Source: Lonsdalea quercina subsp. quercina (lineage in GTDB: Bacteria; Pseudomonadota; Gammaproteobacteria; Enterobacterales; Enterobacteriaceae). Taken from it: 6,661 nucleotides of DNA. Position numbers and translations under genes: made by a program. Shown here in pieces: positions 1-5,333 of the stretch (positions are counted from its first letter, which is position 1; each line of letters begins with the position of its first letter). A model generated the notes under the pieces. It had not been told where the DNA came from and searched no databases. It was given only the letters and a program-made list of their open reading frames with translations. The stretch spans positions 83,383 through 90,043 of the forward strand of contig NZ_JIBO01000006.1 of assembly GCF_000688655.1 (NCBI RefSeq), given 5' to 3'.

Positions 1-693
1 CGTATCCGTATTTTTGAGAGCGGATTGCGTTTTGTGCCCGATAGAGACGCGGAGCAGGGTATCCGTCAGGAAATGATGTTAGCAGGTGTGATCACAGGTT
101 CCCGATATGAAGAGCATTGGGACCTGGCACGACAGCCAGTTGACTTCTATGATTTAAAAGGTGATTTTGAAGCTGTGCTGGCTTTGACGGGTAAACTTTC
201 CGCCGTCGAGTTCAGAGCTGAAGCGAATCCTGCGCTACACCCAGGTCAAAGCGCCGCGATCTACCTGGATGGGCAACACATTGGTTTCATTGGTGTTATT
301 CATCCAGAACTGGAACGGAAGTTGGATTTGAACGGTCGCACCGTCGTATTTGAAGTGCTTTGGGACAAAATTTCAGACCGTGTTGTGCCCGAAGCGGCTG
401 ATGTTTCTCGCTTCCCGGCTAACCGTCGCGATATCGCCGTTGTGGTCGCTGAAAACGTGCCTGCAGGAGATATTCTGGCTGAGTGCAAGAAAGTTGGCGC
501 AAATCAGTTAGTTGGCGTAAACTTGTTTGATGTGTACCGGGGCAAGGGCGTAGAAGACGGATATAAGAGTCTGGCTATTAGTCTGGTATTGCAGGATACC
601 GCTCGTACACTGGCAGAAGAGGAAATTGCCGCCACAGTCACGAAATGCGTGGCAGCATTGAAACAGCGATTCCAAGCATCCTTGAGGGATTAA
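1..693 (+). CDS. pheT: Phenylalanyl-tRNA synthetase beta subunit, C-terminal part (5' end outside window)
   Basis: PheT is the beta chain of the cytoplasmic alpha2-beta2 enzyme that charges tRNA-Phe with phenylalanine. The reading frame is open from base 1, so this is the last 230 residues of a protein of roughly 795 residues in E. coli. The first half ([14 protein letters not shown] onward, with the [13 protein letters not shown] stretch) belongs to the catalytic-like core module of the beta chain. From about nucleotide 406 ([14 protein letters not shown]) to the end is the FDX-ACB fold of about 95 residues that grips the tRNA anticodon stem. The protein ends QASLRD, as I recall the E. coli protein doing. 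The stop TAA at 691-693 lies only four bases before the ihfA start, so the two genes are surely co-transcribed, as in the E. coli pheST-ihfA operon. A TTG at 25 could be read as a start, but homology runs through it, so it is internal. No truncation or frameshift is visible. Confidence 0.97.
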   Translation, partial: RIRIFESGLRFVPDRDAEQGIRQEMMLAGVITGSRYEEHWDLARQPVDFYDLKGDFEAVLALTGKLSAVEFRAEANPALHPGQSAAIYLDGQHIGFIGVIHPELERKLDLNGRTVVFEVLWDKISDRVVPEAADVSRFPANRRDIAVVVAENVPAGDILAECKKVGANQLVGVNLFDVYRGKGVEDGYKSLAISLVLQDTARTLAEEEIAATVTKCVAALKQRFQASLRD

Positions 694-697
694 ACCT

Positions 698-994
698 ATG
701 GCGCTTACAAAAGCTGAAATGTCAGAATACCTGTTTGAAAAGCTTGGGCTGAGTAAACGGGATGCCAAAGAGCTAGTCGAGTTGTTTTTTGAAGAAGTTC
801 GTCGTGCCTTGGAAAATGGCGAGCAAGTCAAGTTGTCAGGTTTTGGCAATTTCGACCTGCGAGACAAAAACCAACGGCCGGGACGTAACCCAAAAACAGG
901 CGAGGATATTCCGATTACGGCGCGCCGTGTGGTCACATTCCGTCCGGGGCAGAAGTTAAAAAGTCGGGTTGAGAATGCTTCACCTAAAGACTGA
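698..994 (+). CDS. ihfA: Integration host factor alpha subunit
   Basis: This is the alpha subunit of IHF, the heterodimeric nucleoid protein that binds a defined site and bends DNA by nearly a U-turn. It acts in transcription, replication initiation and site-specific recombination, with the beta subunit encoded elsewhere. The 98-residue product has the whole HU/IHF fold: two N-terminal helices (residues 3-38), the GFGNF beta turn near residues 48-52, and the beta arm with the [10 protein letters not shown] stretch, whose proline intercalates into DNA. It is nearly identical to E. coli IhfA as I recall it, differing mainly by a few conservative changes and a C-terminus one residue shorter (ends SPKD). 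The start is supported by an AGGG at 685-688, nine bases upstream and inside the pheT end, so translation is probably coupled to pheT. In E. coli ihfA also has an internal promoter within pheT. I could not recognise one here, and found no LexA box (CTG-N10-CAG) in 480-700. Confidence 0.98.
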   Translation: MALTKAEMSEYLFEKLGLSKRDAKELVELFFEEVRRALENGEQVKLSGFGNFDLRDKNQRPGRNPKTGEDIPITARRVVTFRPGQKLKSRVENASPKD

Positions 995-1012
995 GTAAGT
1001 TGTAAGTAAACG

Positions 1013-1040
1013 AAAAGGCCGCTTTAGCGGCCTTTTTCTT
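1013..1040 (+). terminator. Rho-independent terminator after ihfA, probably bidirectional
   Basis: The arms GGCCGC (1017-1022) and GCGGCC (1027-1032) flank a four-base loop TTTA. AAAA before and TTTT after the arms extend the pairing to ten base pairs. The T-rich tail TTTTTCTTTT follows on the + strand, closing the pheT-ihfA operon. Read on the - strand, the second half is followed by TTTTCGTTT, so the same hairpin can also end the convergent YgbA-like gene, whose coding sequence runs into it. Confidence 0.9.
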
Positions 1041-1428
1041 TTACGGAATCCTCTGGAAAGCCGTCCTGTAAACGTGGCGTTTTCGTCCTGGCTCGCGGAA
1101 TTTCCGGTACCGGACGGCGATCGTCCCAAAGATGCTTGAGAGCAAGCACGGGATGGTGCAGCAGCATTCTCGGTCCTGACCAAAGCATGATGAGTTTCAT
1201 CATTTCACGTTTGGTCGGTTGATAACAGTGGATTGGACACTGCTTGCAGGCCGGTTTTTCTTCCCCGAAATAACATTTATTGAGACGGTTGATCGCATAG
1301 CGAAACAGCACCGTGTAGTGGTCATTGCCATCGAGAACGGGATGAGATTTGGCATACAGTTTGATCATTTGTCCGACAGTGCGAATCTCGCGCTGAATTC
1401 GTTTACCCGGTGGAGGGCGGCGCATCAT
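1024..1428 (-). CDS. YgbA-like protein, 'nitrous oxide-stimulated promoter' family
   Basis: The 134-residue product is small, basic and cytoplasmic, with no signal peptide or membrane segment. It matches the YgbA family (Pfam YgbA_NO), whose E. coli member is induced by nitric oxide through loss of NsrR repression. Its biochemical role is not established to my knowledge. Family landmarks are QREIRTVGQMIKLY (12-25), the cysteine cluster C52-X8-C61-X2-C64-X3-C68 in a KPACKQCPIHCY context, then SGPRMLLHHPVLALKHLWD near 84-102. Four cysteines at this spacing suggest a metal or Fe-S site, which is inference. From memory, many relatives also have a CxxC pair about 16 residues before the cluster. 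Here the aligned stretch reads NDHYTVLF, so that pair seems absent. Two consecutive ATGs begin the gene (1428 and 1425); a weak GAG (1437-1435) lies 6 and 9 bases ahead of them. The coding end and stop lie in the ihfA terminator. I saw no clear NsrR operator upstream. Confidence 0.85.
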   Translation of the reverse strand: MMRRPPPGKRIQREIRTVGQMIKLYAKSHPVLDGNDHYTVLFRYAINRLNKCYFGEEKPACKQCPIHCYQPTKREMMKLIMLWSGPRMLLHHPVLALKHLWDDRRPVPEIPRARTKTPRLQDGFPEDSVKEKGR

Positions 1429-1469
1429 AGTTATCTCACGTTAGAACTTTGACTCACAGTGTAGTCGCA

Positions 1470-1475
1470 ATTGTA
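1470..1475 (-). promoter_or_regulatory. Possible -10 box for the YgbA-like gene
   Basis: On the - strand the hexamer TACAAT (five of six matches to the sigma-70 -10 consensus) lies about 40 bases before the start of the YgbA-like gene. No good -35 box is seen at the right distance, so the promoter may need an activator or may lie elsewhere. This is a weak call. Confidence 0.25.
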
Positions 1476-1500
1476 TGACTTGAAGCCTACGGGACGCACA

Positions 1501-1528
1501 GAAAAGAAAACGGCAGCCTGGCTGCCGT
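1501..1528 (-). terminator. Rho-independent terminator of nadE
   Basis: The perfect arms ACGGCAGC (1510-1517) and GCTGCCGT (1521-1528) surround a three-base loop. On the - strand they are followed directly by TTTTCTTTTC (1510-1501). The element lies about 45 bases beyond the nadE stop codon and separates nadE from the YgbA-like gene on the same strand, which therefore probably has its own promoter. Confidence 0.85.
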
Positions 1529-1573
1529 AAAAGTTTCAGAGAGGACACTGATTTTGATGCAGTTGAAGTTCTG

Positions 1574-2398
1574 TTATTTCCAGAAATCGTCGAAAACGGT
1601 AATCGGCGGACGGCGTTTATGCTCCGTTTTGCGGTACCAGTCCTCAATGATCGCTGCGTCGCGCCGATCGATTTTCTTACCTTCGAGATAGTCGTCAATA
1701 CTCTCGTAGGTGACGCCCAAAGCAACTTCATCAGGTAATGCAGGACGATCTTCTTCCAGGTCGGCAGTCGGGGCTTTGGTATAAAGATGGGAAGGGCACC
1801 CGAGAAGTTTCAATAGGGACTTACCTTGACGTTTGTTCAACCGGAAGATCGGGTTAATATCCGTTCCGCCATCACCGTATTTGGTAAAAAAGCCGGTAAC
1901 GGCTTCTGCTGCATGATCCGTTCCGACGACCAGCCCGGCATTCATTCCGGCGATGCTGTATTGCGCTTTCATGCGCTCACGCGCCTTTTCGTTGCCCTTC
2001 ACAAAATCAGACAGCTCAATGCCGAGTTCTCGGAGCGTCGCTTCGCTGGCATCTACGGCAGGTTTAATATTGATGGTCAAGACGCGGTCCGGCTGGATAA
2101 ACTGAATTGCGTCCTGACAGTCCTGCTCGTCAGCCTGTACGCCATAGGGAAGGCGAACAGCGATAAACTGATACGCCGAGTTGCCGGTCTCTGCGCGAAG
2201 CTCTGTGATGGCCATTTGGCAGACTTTGCCCGTCAACGTGGAATCCTGGCCGCCGCTGATGCCGAGCACCAAGCTTTTGACGAAAGGATGGGCCTTGAGA
2301 TAATTCTTTAAAAAATCAACGCTGACTCGGACTTCCTGTGCGGGGTCAATCGTGTTTTTGACGCCTAGTGCCTGAATGATGCTCTGCTGTAGTGACAT
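1574..2398 (-). CDS. nadE: Ammonia-dependent NAD+ synthetase
   Basis: NadE carries out the last step of NAD biosynthesis. It adenylates deamido-NAD+ with ATP and then amidates it with ammonia, in the cytoplasm as a homodimer. The 274-residue product is the short, single-domain form without an N-terminal glutaminase domain, so free ammonia is the expected nitrogen donor; E. coli NadE is about the same length. The ATP-pyrophosphatase P-loop SGGQDS is at residues 48-53, RLPYG at 82-86, the [13 protein letters not shown] helix at 135-147, GTDHAAE at 159-165, and the [12 protein letters not shown] substrate loop at 172-183. The C-terminal KTEHKRRPP stretch is also typical. The start is clear: AGGAG (2410-2406) lies seven bases upstream. 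It is transcribed divergently from osmE, an arrangement also known in E. coli, and ends at its own hairpin terminator. All catalytic landmarks that I can recognise are intact. Confidence 0.97.
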   Translation of the reverse strand: MSLQQSIIQALGVKNTIDPAQEVRVSVDFLKNYLKAHPFVKSLVLGISGGQDSTLTGKVCQMAITELRAETGNSAYQFIAVRLPYGVQADEQDCQDAIQFIQPDRVLTINIKPAVDASEATLRELGIELSDFVKGNEKARERMKAQYSIAGMNAGLVVGTDHAAEAVTGFFTKYGDGGTDINPIFRLNKRQGKSLLKLLGCPSHLYTKAPTADLEEDRPALPDEVALGVTYESIDDYLEGKKIDRRDAAIIEDWYRKTEHKRRPPITVFDDFWK

Positions 2399-2427
2399 TT
2401 CGCCTCTCCTGAACTTATTGATACGGC

Positions 2428-2457
2428 AGCATAATTAATAGGATTGTCTCAGTTTAA
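2428..2457 (-). promoter_or_regulatory. Candidate nadE promoter
   Basis: On the - strand, TTAAAC (2457-2452) and TATGCT (2433-2428) are 18 bases apart, about 30 bases before the nadE start. Both boxes match the sigma-70 consensus only partly. It is the best candidate I can see in the region, not a firm call. Confidence 0.3.
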
Positions 2458-2559
2458 CGTGACTTCCCACGGAGTAAAAGAATAAGCGAACGGGCTAGGA
2501 TTGCCCAGGGAGACCTATTTTCTTACCCATTATCAGGTCATTAAAGCATTGACGTCGGG

Positions 2560-2588
2560 TTGAAAAACCGCCTTTTGCCATCTAGCCT
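2560..2588 (+). promoter_or_regulatory. Candidate osmE promoter (sigma-70 / sigma-S type)
   Basis: TTGAAA (2560-2565) and TAGCCT (2583-2588) are separated by exactly 17 bases, and the -10 is preceded by C and followed by TAA. A C just before the -10 and a short A/T stretch after it are features favoured by sigma-S. This fits the known stationary-phase and osmotic control of E. coli osmE. The predicted transcript would have a leader of about 25 bases. Confidence 0.55.
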
Positions 2589-2619
2589 TAAACTAACTAA
2601 TACCAAAAGAGGTAATGCA

Positions 2620-2949
2620 ATGAACAAGAATCGATTATTAATGTGTATTGCTGCAGGGCTGGTGCTCCTTTCTGGTTGTACGGCATATGACCGTGCAGAG
2701 AATTATTTCACCAAGCCGGTGGTAAAAGACGTCAAAAAAGGGATGACCAAACAACAGGTCAATCAAATCGCAGGCCCAGCTTCTACCCAGGCCACAATGA
2801 TTAATGCTCGTGGTACCTGTAATACCTATATCCTGGGGACAAAAGACAAGAAAATACAGTACTACTTCGTCAGCTTCGATGAAACGGGTCATGTCCTGAA
2901 TAAAGGCTTCCAAAGCTGTCAGGAATACGATACTCATCCTCAAAGCTAA
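2620..2949 (+). CDS. osmE: Osmotically inducible lipoprotein OsmE (BamE/SmpA-like fold)
   Basis: This encodes a 109-residue lipoprotein. The N-terminus has the basic MNKNR, a hydrophobic stretch (6-17) and the lipobox L17-S18-G19-C20, so signal peptidase II should cleave before C20. Threonine, not aspartate, follows the cysteine, which predicts sorting to the outer membrane. The mature part carries KPVVKDVKKGMTKQQVNQIAG, the helix pair seen in the SmpA/OmlA (BamE) family, then ARGTCNTYILG, FDETGHVLNKGF and QEYDTHPQS at the end. Cysteines in RGTC and QSC could form a disulfide in the periplasm. The sequence closely resembles E. coli OsmE, whose expression rises with osmolarity and in stationary phase; its precise role is not established. 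I chose the ATG at 2620 rather than an in-frame TTG 60 bases upstream because AGAGG (2608-2612) is seven bases before it and the signal peptide begins there. The TTG overlaps the promoter -35. Confidence 0.95.
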   Translation: MNKNRLLMCIAAGLVLLSGCTAYDRAENYFTKPVVKDVKKGMTKQQVNQIAGPASTQATMINARGTCNTYILGTKDKKIQYYFVSFDETGHVLNKGFQSCQEYDTHPQS

Positions 2950-2966
2950 CCTGGGTCGAGCAACAA

Positions 2967-2995
2967 AAAAAGCCGAACATCTTGTTCGGCTTTTT
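2967..2995 (+). terminator. Bidirectional terminator between osmE and tcyP
   Basis: The nine-base arms AGCCGAACA (2971-2979) and TGTTCGGCT (2983-2991) enclose the loop TCT, and AAAA/TTTT outside extend the stem. TTTTT then GG and TTTTT follow on the + strand. On the - strand the run of A before the first arm becomes a run of T. It therefore serves the convergent pair, osmE from the left and tcyP (stop at 3021) from the right. Confidence 0.92.
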
Positions 2996-3020
2996 GGTTT
3001 TTAAACGCGAAAGATCAAAC

Positions 3021-4412
3021 TTACTGCTGCTTTAATTCCACGTCTTCCCGCGAATTAAACACCTGTTTGTCGGTTTGCTTCAGTAACTGACTAGTCACCG
3101 TTCCCGCCGTCATCGAGCCGCTGACGTTCAACGCGGTACGCCCCATATCAATCAGGGGTTCGATTGAAATAAGCAGAGCCACCAGCGTGACCGGAAGCCC
3201 CATCGCGGGCAGGACGATCAATGCCGCGAAGGTCGCGCCGCCGCCCACGCCAGCCACGCCGGCGGAACTGATGGTCACGATGCCCACCAGCGTGGCGATC
3301 CAAACCGGGTCCAGCGGGTTGATGCCCACCGTTGGTGCGACCATCACCGCCAGCATGGCCGGATACAACCCCGCACAACCGTTTTGACCGATGGTGGTGC
3401 CGAACGAGGCGGCGAAACTAGCGATAGACTCCGGGATGCCCAGACGTCGGGTTTGCGCTTCAATACTCAGTGGGATAGTGGCCGCGCTGGAGCGGCTGGT
3501 AAAGGCAAAGGACAGTACCGGGCCAACTTTACGGAAGAAGCGAGCCGGGTTGATGCCGGTCAGCGAGAGCAGCAGGGCGTGAACGACGAACATCATGGCC
3601 AGTCCCAGATAAGAAGCAACCACAAAGCTGCCGAGCTTGATGATCTCCTGTAGGTTGGAGCTGGCCACCATCTTGGTCATCAACGCCAGCACGCCGTAAG
3701 GCGTCAGACGCATGACCAGTCGCACCAGCTTCATCACCCATGACTGAAGAGTATCGATGGCGATCAAGACCTGTTGGCCTTTTTCAGCGTCATCTTTCAG
3801 CAGTTGGAGCGCGGCGACCCCCAGAAACGCGGCGAAGATGACCACGCTGATAATGGCTGTCGGACTGGCGCCGGTCAGATCCGCGAACGGATTCTTGGGG
3901 AGAAGCGACAGGATTAAATTCGGTACGGAGAGATCGGCGACCTTACCGGCGTAGTTGTTCTCAATTGCAGACAGTCGAGCCGTTTCCTGAGCGCCTTGCA
4001 CCAGCCCTGAGGCGTTAAGTCCGAACAGGTTGGTGACGAAAACCCCGACCAGCGCGGCAATCAGCGTAGTGAAAAGCAGCGTGCCGATGGTCAGCAGGCT
4101 GATTTTTCCCAGCGACGAGGCGTTATGCAGCTTCGCCACCGAGCTTAGAATAGACACAAAGACCAGCGGCATGACGACCATTTGCAGTAGTTGGACATAG
4201 CCATTGCCGACGATATTGAACCAGGCAATCGACTGTGCAATCACGGGTGCATTATTGCCGTAGACCAGGTGCAATCCCAGGCCTAACAACACGCCTAGCA
4301 CCAGACCCAGCAGCACTTTCTTCGCCAGACTCCAGCGCGCGTTGCCGCAGTAATTCAGCGCAATCAGTAGCAGGGCGAAAACAATGACATTCAGTATGAG
4401 CGGAAGATTCAT
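3021..4412 (-). CDS. tcyP: L-cystine sodium/proton-type symporter TcyP (DAACS family)
   Basis: This 463-residue inner-membrane carrier imports L-cystine by secondary transport. It is the ortholog of E. coli TcyP (formerly YdjN), with the same length and near identity across most of the protein as I recall it. The dicarboxylate/amino acid:cation symporter fold shows as hydrophobic segments through the first 300 residues, then the serine-rich re-entrant loop [11 protein letters not shown] (305-315), the [20 protein letters not shown] segment and [17 protein letters not shown], which build the substrate and cation sites. [18 protein letters not shown] near the C-terminus is also characteristic. 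An in-frame GTG at 4418 would add two residues. I prefer ATG at 4412 because AGGGAG (4426-4421) is eight bases from it but only two from the GTG, and because 463 residues matches the E. coli protein. In E. coli the gene is under CysB control in the sulfur-starvation response; I could not identify a CysB site. It lies 114 bases downstream of ydjM. Confidence 0.96.
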   Translation of the reverse strand: MNLPLILNVIVFALLLIALNYCGNARWSLAKKVLLGLVLGVLLGLGLHLVYGNNAPVIAQSIAWFNIVGNGYVQLLQMVVMPLVFVSILSSVAKLHNASSLGKISLLTIGTLLFTTLIAALVGVFVTNLFGLNASGLVQGAQETARLSAIENNYAGKVADLSVPNLILSLLPKNPFADLTGASPTAIISVVIFAAFLGVAALQLLKDDAEKGQQVLIAIDTLQSWVMKLVRLVMRLTPYGVLALMTKMVASSNLQEIIKLGSFVVASYLGLAMMFVVHALLLSLTGINPARFFRKVGPVLSFAFTSRSSAATIPLSIEAQTRRLGIPESIASFAASFGTTIGQNGCAGLYPAMLAVMVAPTVGINPLDPVWIATLVGIVTISSAGVAGVGGGATFAALIVLPAMGLPVTLVALLISIEPLIDMGRTALNVSGSMTAGTVTSQLLKQTDKQVFNSREDVELKQQ

Positions 4413-4420
4413 CTCCACTT

Positions 4421-4426
4421 CTCCCT
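4421..4426 (-). promoter_or_regulatory. Ribosome binding site that decides the tcyP start
   Basis: AGGGAG on the - strand lies eight bases before the ATG at 4412 and only two bases before the competing GTG at 4418. This supports the ATG. Confidence 0.75.
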
Positions 4427-4443
4427 CGTTGGTTATCTTTTAT

Positions 4444-4468
4444 CTTGCTCCCCGGCCGAGGAGGCAAG
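4444..4468 (-). other. Stem-loop at the predicted 5' end of the tcyP transcript
   Basis: On the - strand, CTTGC (4468-4464) pairs with GCAAG (4448-4444). After one bulged C there are five further pairs, one of them G-T, closing a GGCC tetraloop. It is followed by an A-rich stretch, not T, so it is not an intrinsic terminator for ydjM. If the -10 at 4480-4475 is used, this stem would begin at or near the first base of the tcyP mRNA. Confidence 0.45.
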
Positions 4469-4474
4469 CGCGCT

Positions 4475-4483
4475 AGAATAACA
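4475..4483 (-). promoter_or_regulatory. Candidate extended -10 promoter of tcyP
   Basis: On the - strand the sequence TGTTATTCT has the TG-N-TATAAT form of an extended -10 element, with two mismatches in the hexamer. No good -35 is present 17 bases upstream, which is typical of extended -10 or activator-dependent promoters; CysB dependence would fit what is known in E. coli. The site is 63 bases before the tcyP start. Confidence 0.4.
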
Positions 4484-4526
4484 GGTCTTTTCAACGGGTG
4501 TTACCGGCAAACTGGGCAGGTTGCAC

Positions 4527-5129
4527 CTAAAAACGCAGTGAGGTGCTGCGTTGTGGGGTGAGTAGCTGGTGGAGTTGTATGCTAAGGCCCTGGAGCCATT
4601 TCGGTGGTTGAGGATAGTTCCAGCTTTCCAGCGACTTCTGGGGCTGCCATAACGACAGCACAATCAGCCCTGAACATAGCATCCGTTCCAGCTGATTGCC
4701 TTTTTGGCTTTGTAATATAGGGAAGCGGAATCGCCAGCGGCACGGCCATAGTAGCGGTACGCCTGCAGACGTCAGCATATCCGCAACGATATGGCTGAGA
4801 TAGCCCACTATCATGGCGTGGTAGACGTCGCCGGGCACAGGCCAACTCGCGGGGAGCTGAGTGTGGATAAAGTACAGCCCGGCGATGATGGCTAACAGGC
4901 TGTGAGTAAAGCCGCGATGTCCACACAGGCGCGCTACCGGGACAGAGATCCACTTCAAACGTTGTCCCAATACTGATTTAGGGTGGTCGATATCCGGCAA
5001 CAACGAGGTCAACATGGCCGCAGGGATAATATGCCACCAGTCTCCGGCTGCAAGGGCGGGAGAAAGCTCTGCTTTTTTGGCGAAAATGGCGCTGGCAACA
5101 GCGAATAGAAGGTGGCCTTCGGCGGTCAT
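4527..5129 (-). CDS. ydjM: YdjM family inner-membrane protein, predicted metal-dependent hydrolase, SOS-regulated
   Basis: The 200-residue product matches E. coli YdjM (about 196 residues) of the DUF457 / YdjM metal-dependent hydrolase family. Hydrolase activity is a family prediction and no substrate is known to me. Putative metal ligands are clustered in three conserved stretches: LLPDIDHPKS (43-52, with D46, D48, H49), GHRGFTHS (70-77, H71 and H76) and GYLSHIVADMLTSAGVPLLWP (109-129, H113 and D117). Hydrophobic segments near 34-45, 78-92, 105-119 and 150-160 suggest an integral membrane protein. The last 40 residues differ most from E. coli. The start ATG at 5129 gives MTAEGHLLF as in E. 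coli, but its ribosome site is weak (AGAGA, 5140-5136, six bases away). The upstream region carries a LexA box, and E. coli ydjM is a known LexA target, so induction by DNA damage is expected. It ends with TAG; no terminator separates it from tcyP, so some read-through is possible. Confidence 0.94.
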   Translation of the reverse strand: MTAEGHLLFAVASAIFAKKAELSPALAAGDWWHIIPAAMLTSLLPDIDHPKSVLGQRLKWISVPVARLCGHRGFTHSLLAIIAGLYFIHTQLPASWPVPGDVYHAMIVGYLSHIVADMLTSAGVPLLWPCRWRFRFPILQSQKGNQLERMLCSGLIVLSLWQPQKSLESWNYPQPPKWLQGLSIQLHQLLTPQRSTSLRF

Positions 5130-5145
5130 GCGATATCTCTGGAGG

Positions 5146-5161
5146 CTGTCATTTTATACAG
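5146..5161 (-). promoter_or_regulatory. LexA (SOS) box upstream of ydjM
   Basis: The site reads CTGTATAAAATGACAG on the - strand, a complete CTG-N10-CAG with CTGT and ACAG halves intact and an A/T-rich centre. Extending by two bases each side gives 14 of 20 matches to the E. coli consensus. It begins inside the -10 hexamer of the ydjM promoter and ends 17 bases before the start codon, so LexA would block transcription initiation directly. Confidence 0.88.
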
Positions 5162-5187
5162 TATAAAATATTGCGACGAGAGGTTAA
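5160..5187 (-). promoter_or_regulatory. Candidate ydjM promoter
   Basis: On the - strand TTAACC (5187-5182) lies 16 bases from TATACT (5165-5160); shifting the -35 by one base (TTTAAC) gives 17 bases. The -10 matches consensus at five of six positions and shares the bases TACT and the first CT of the LexA box region, so RNA polymerase and LexA would compete for the same DNA. Confidence 0.6.
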
Positions 5188-5303
5188 AGGCGTGACGGCG
5201 TAACTCTTTATGATATCAGGCTTCGTAAACAGGCGATTTGAAGCCGTTATTGTGAGGTTGGTAAGCGGGAACGTAGGGGCCTGGGCGGCAGGAAAAGAGG
5301 TAT

Positions 5304-5324
5304 CCCCGTGGTGAATCCACGGGG
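5304..5324 (-). terminator. Probable rho-independent terminator of adhP
   Basis: The perfect arms CCCCGTGG (5304-5311) and CCACGGGG (5317-5324) enclose a five-base loop, ten bases beyond the adhP stop. On the - strand the tail is ATACCTCTTTTCC, which is T-rich but interrupted, so termination may be less than complete. Confidence 0.7.
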
Positions 5325-5333
5325 AAGAGACGA

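Noticed and set aside
1450..1490. NsrR-like site before the YgbA-like gene
   Set aside because: The only candidate half-site (AAGTCATACAA on the - strand) shares little more than its first three bases with the known half-site, and no second half is seen at the right distance.
1826..2311. 161-codon + strand frame opposite nadE
   Set aside because: It lies entirely within nadE, which has all family motifs. The antisense protein has no recognisable domain and no ribosome site that I can see.
2560..2619. TTG start adding 20 residues to OsmE
   Set aside because: It would put the signal peptide internal, has no ribosome site, and overlaps the -35 of the promoter candidate. The ATG at 2620 has AGAGG seven bases upstream.
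2615..2623. Two-codon frame ATG-CAA-TGA whose stop overlaps the osmE start
   Set aside because: Its ATG is only two bases from AGAGG, too close for initiation. A similar three-codon frame ATG-GTT-TCA-TGA sits before adhP (6364-6353), directly abutting GGAG. Both are most likely accidental.
3148..3954. Several open frames on both strands within tcyP (for example 3148-3378, 3384-3653, 3529-3741, 3757-3954)
   Set aside because: They overlap a gene with clear full-length homology. Their compositions, rich in arginine, glycine and alanine, are those of shadow frames in GC-rich coding DNA.
4582..4953. 123-codon - strand frame inside ydjM in another phase
   Set aside because: ydjM matches its E. 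coli counterpart throughout. The alternative phase gives a proline- and arginine-rich product typical of a shadow.
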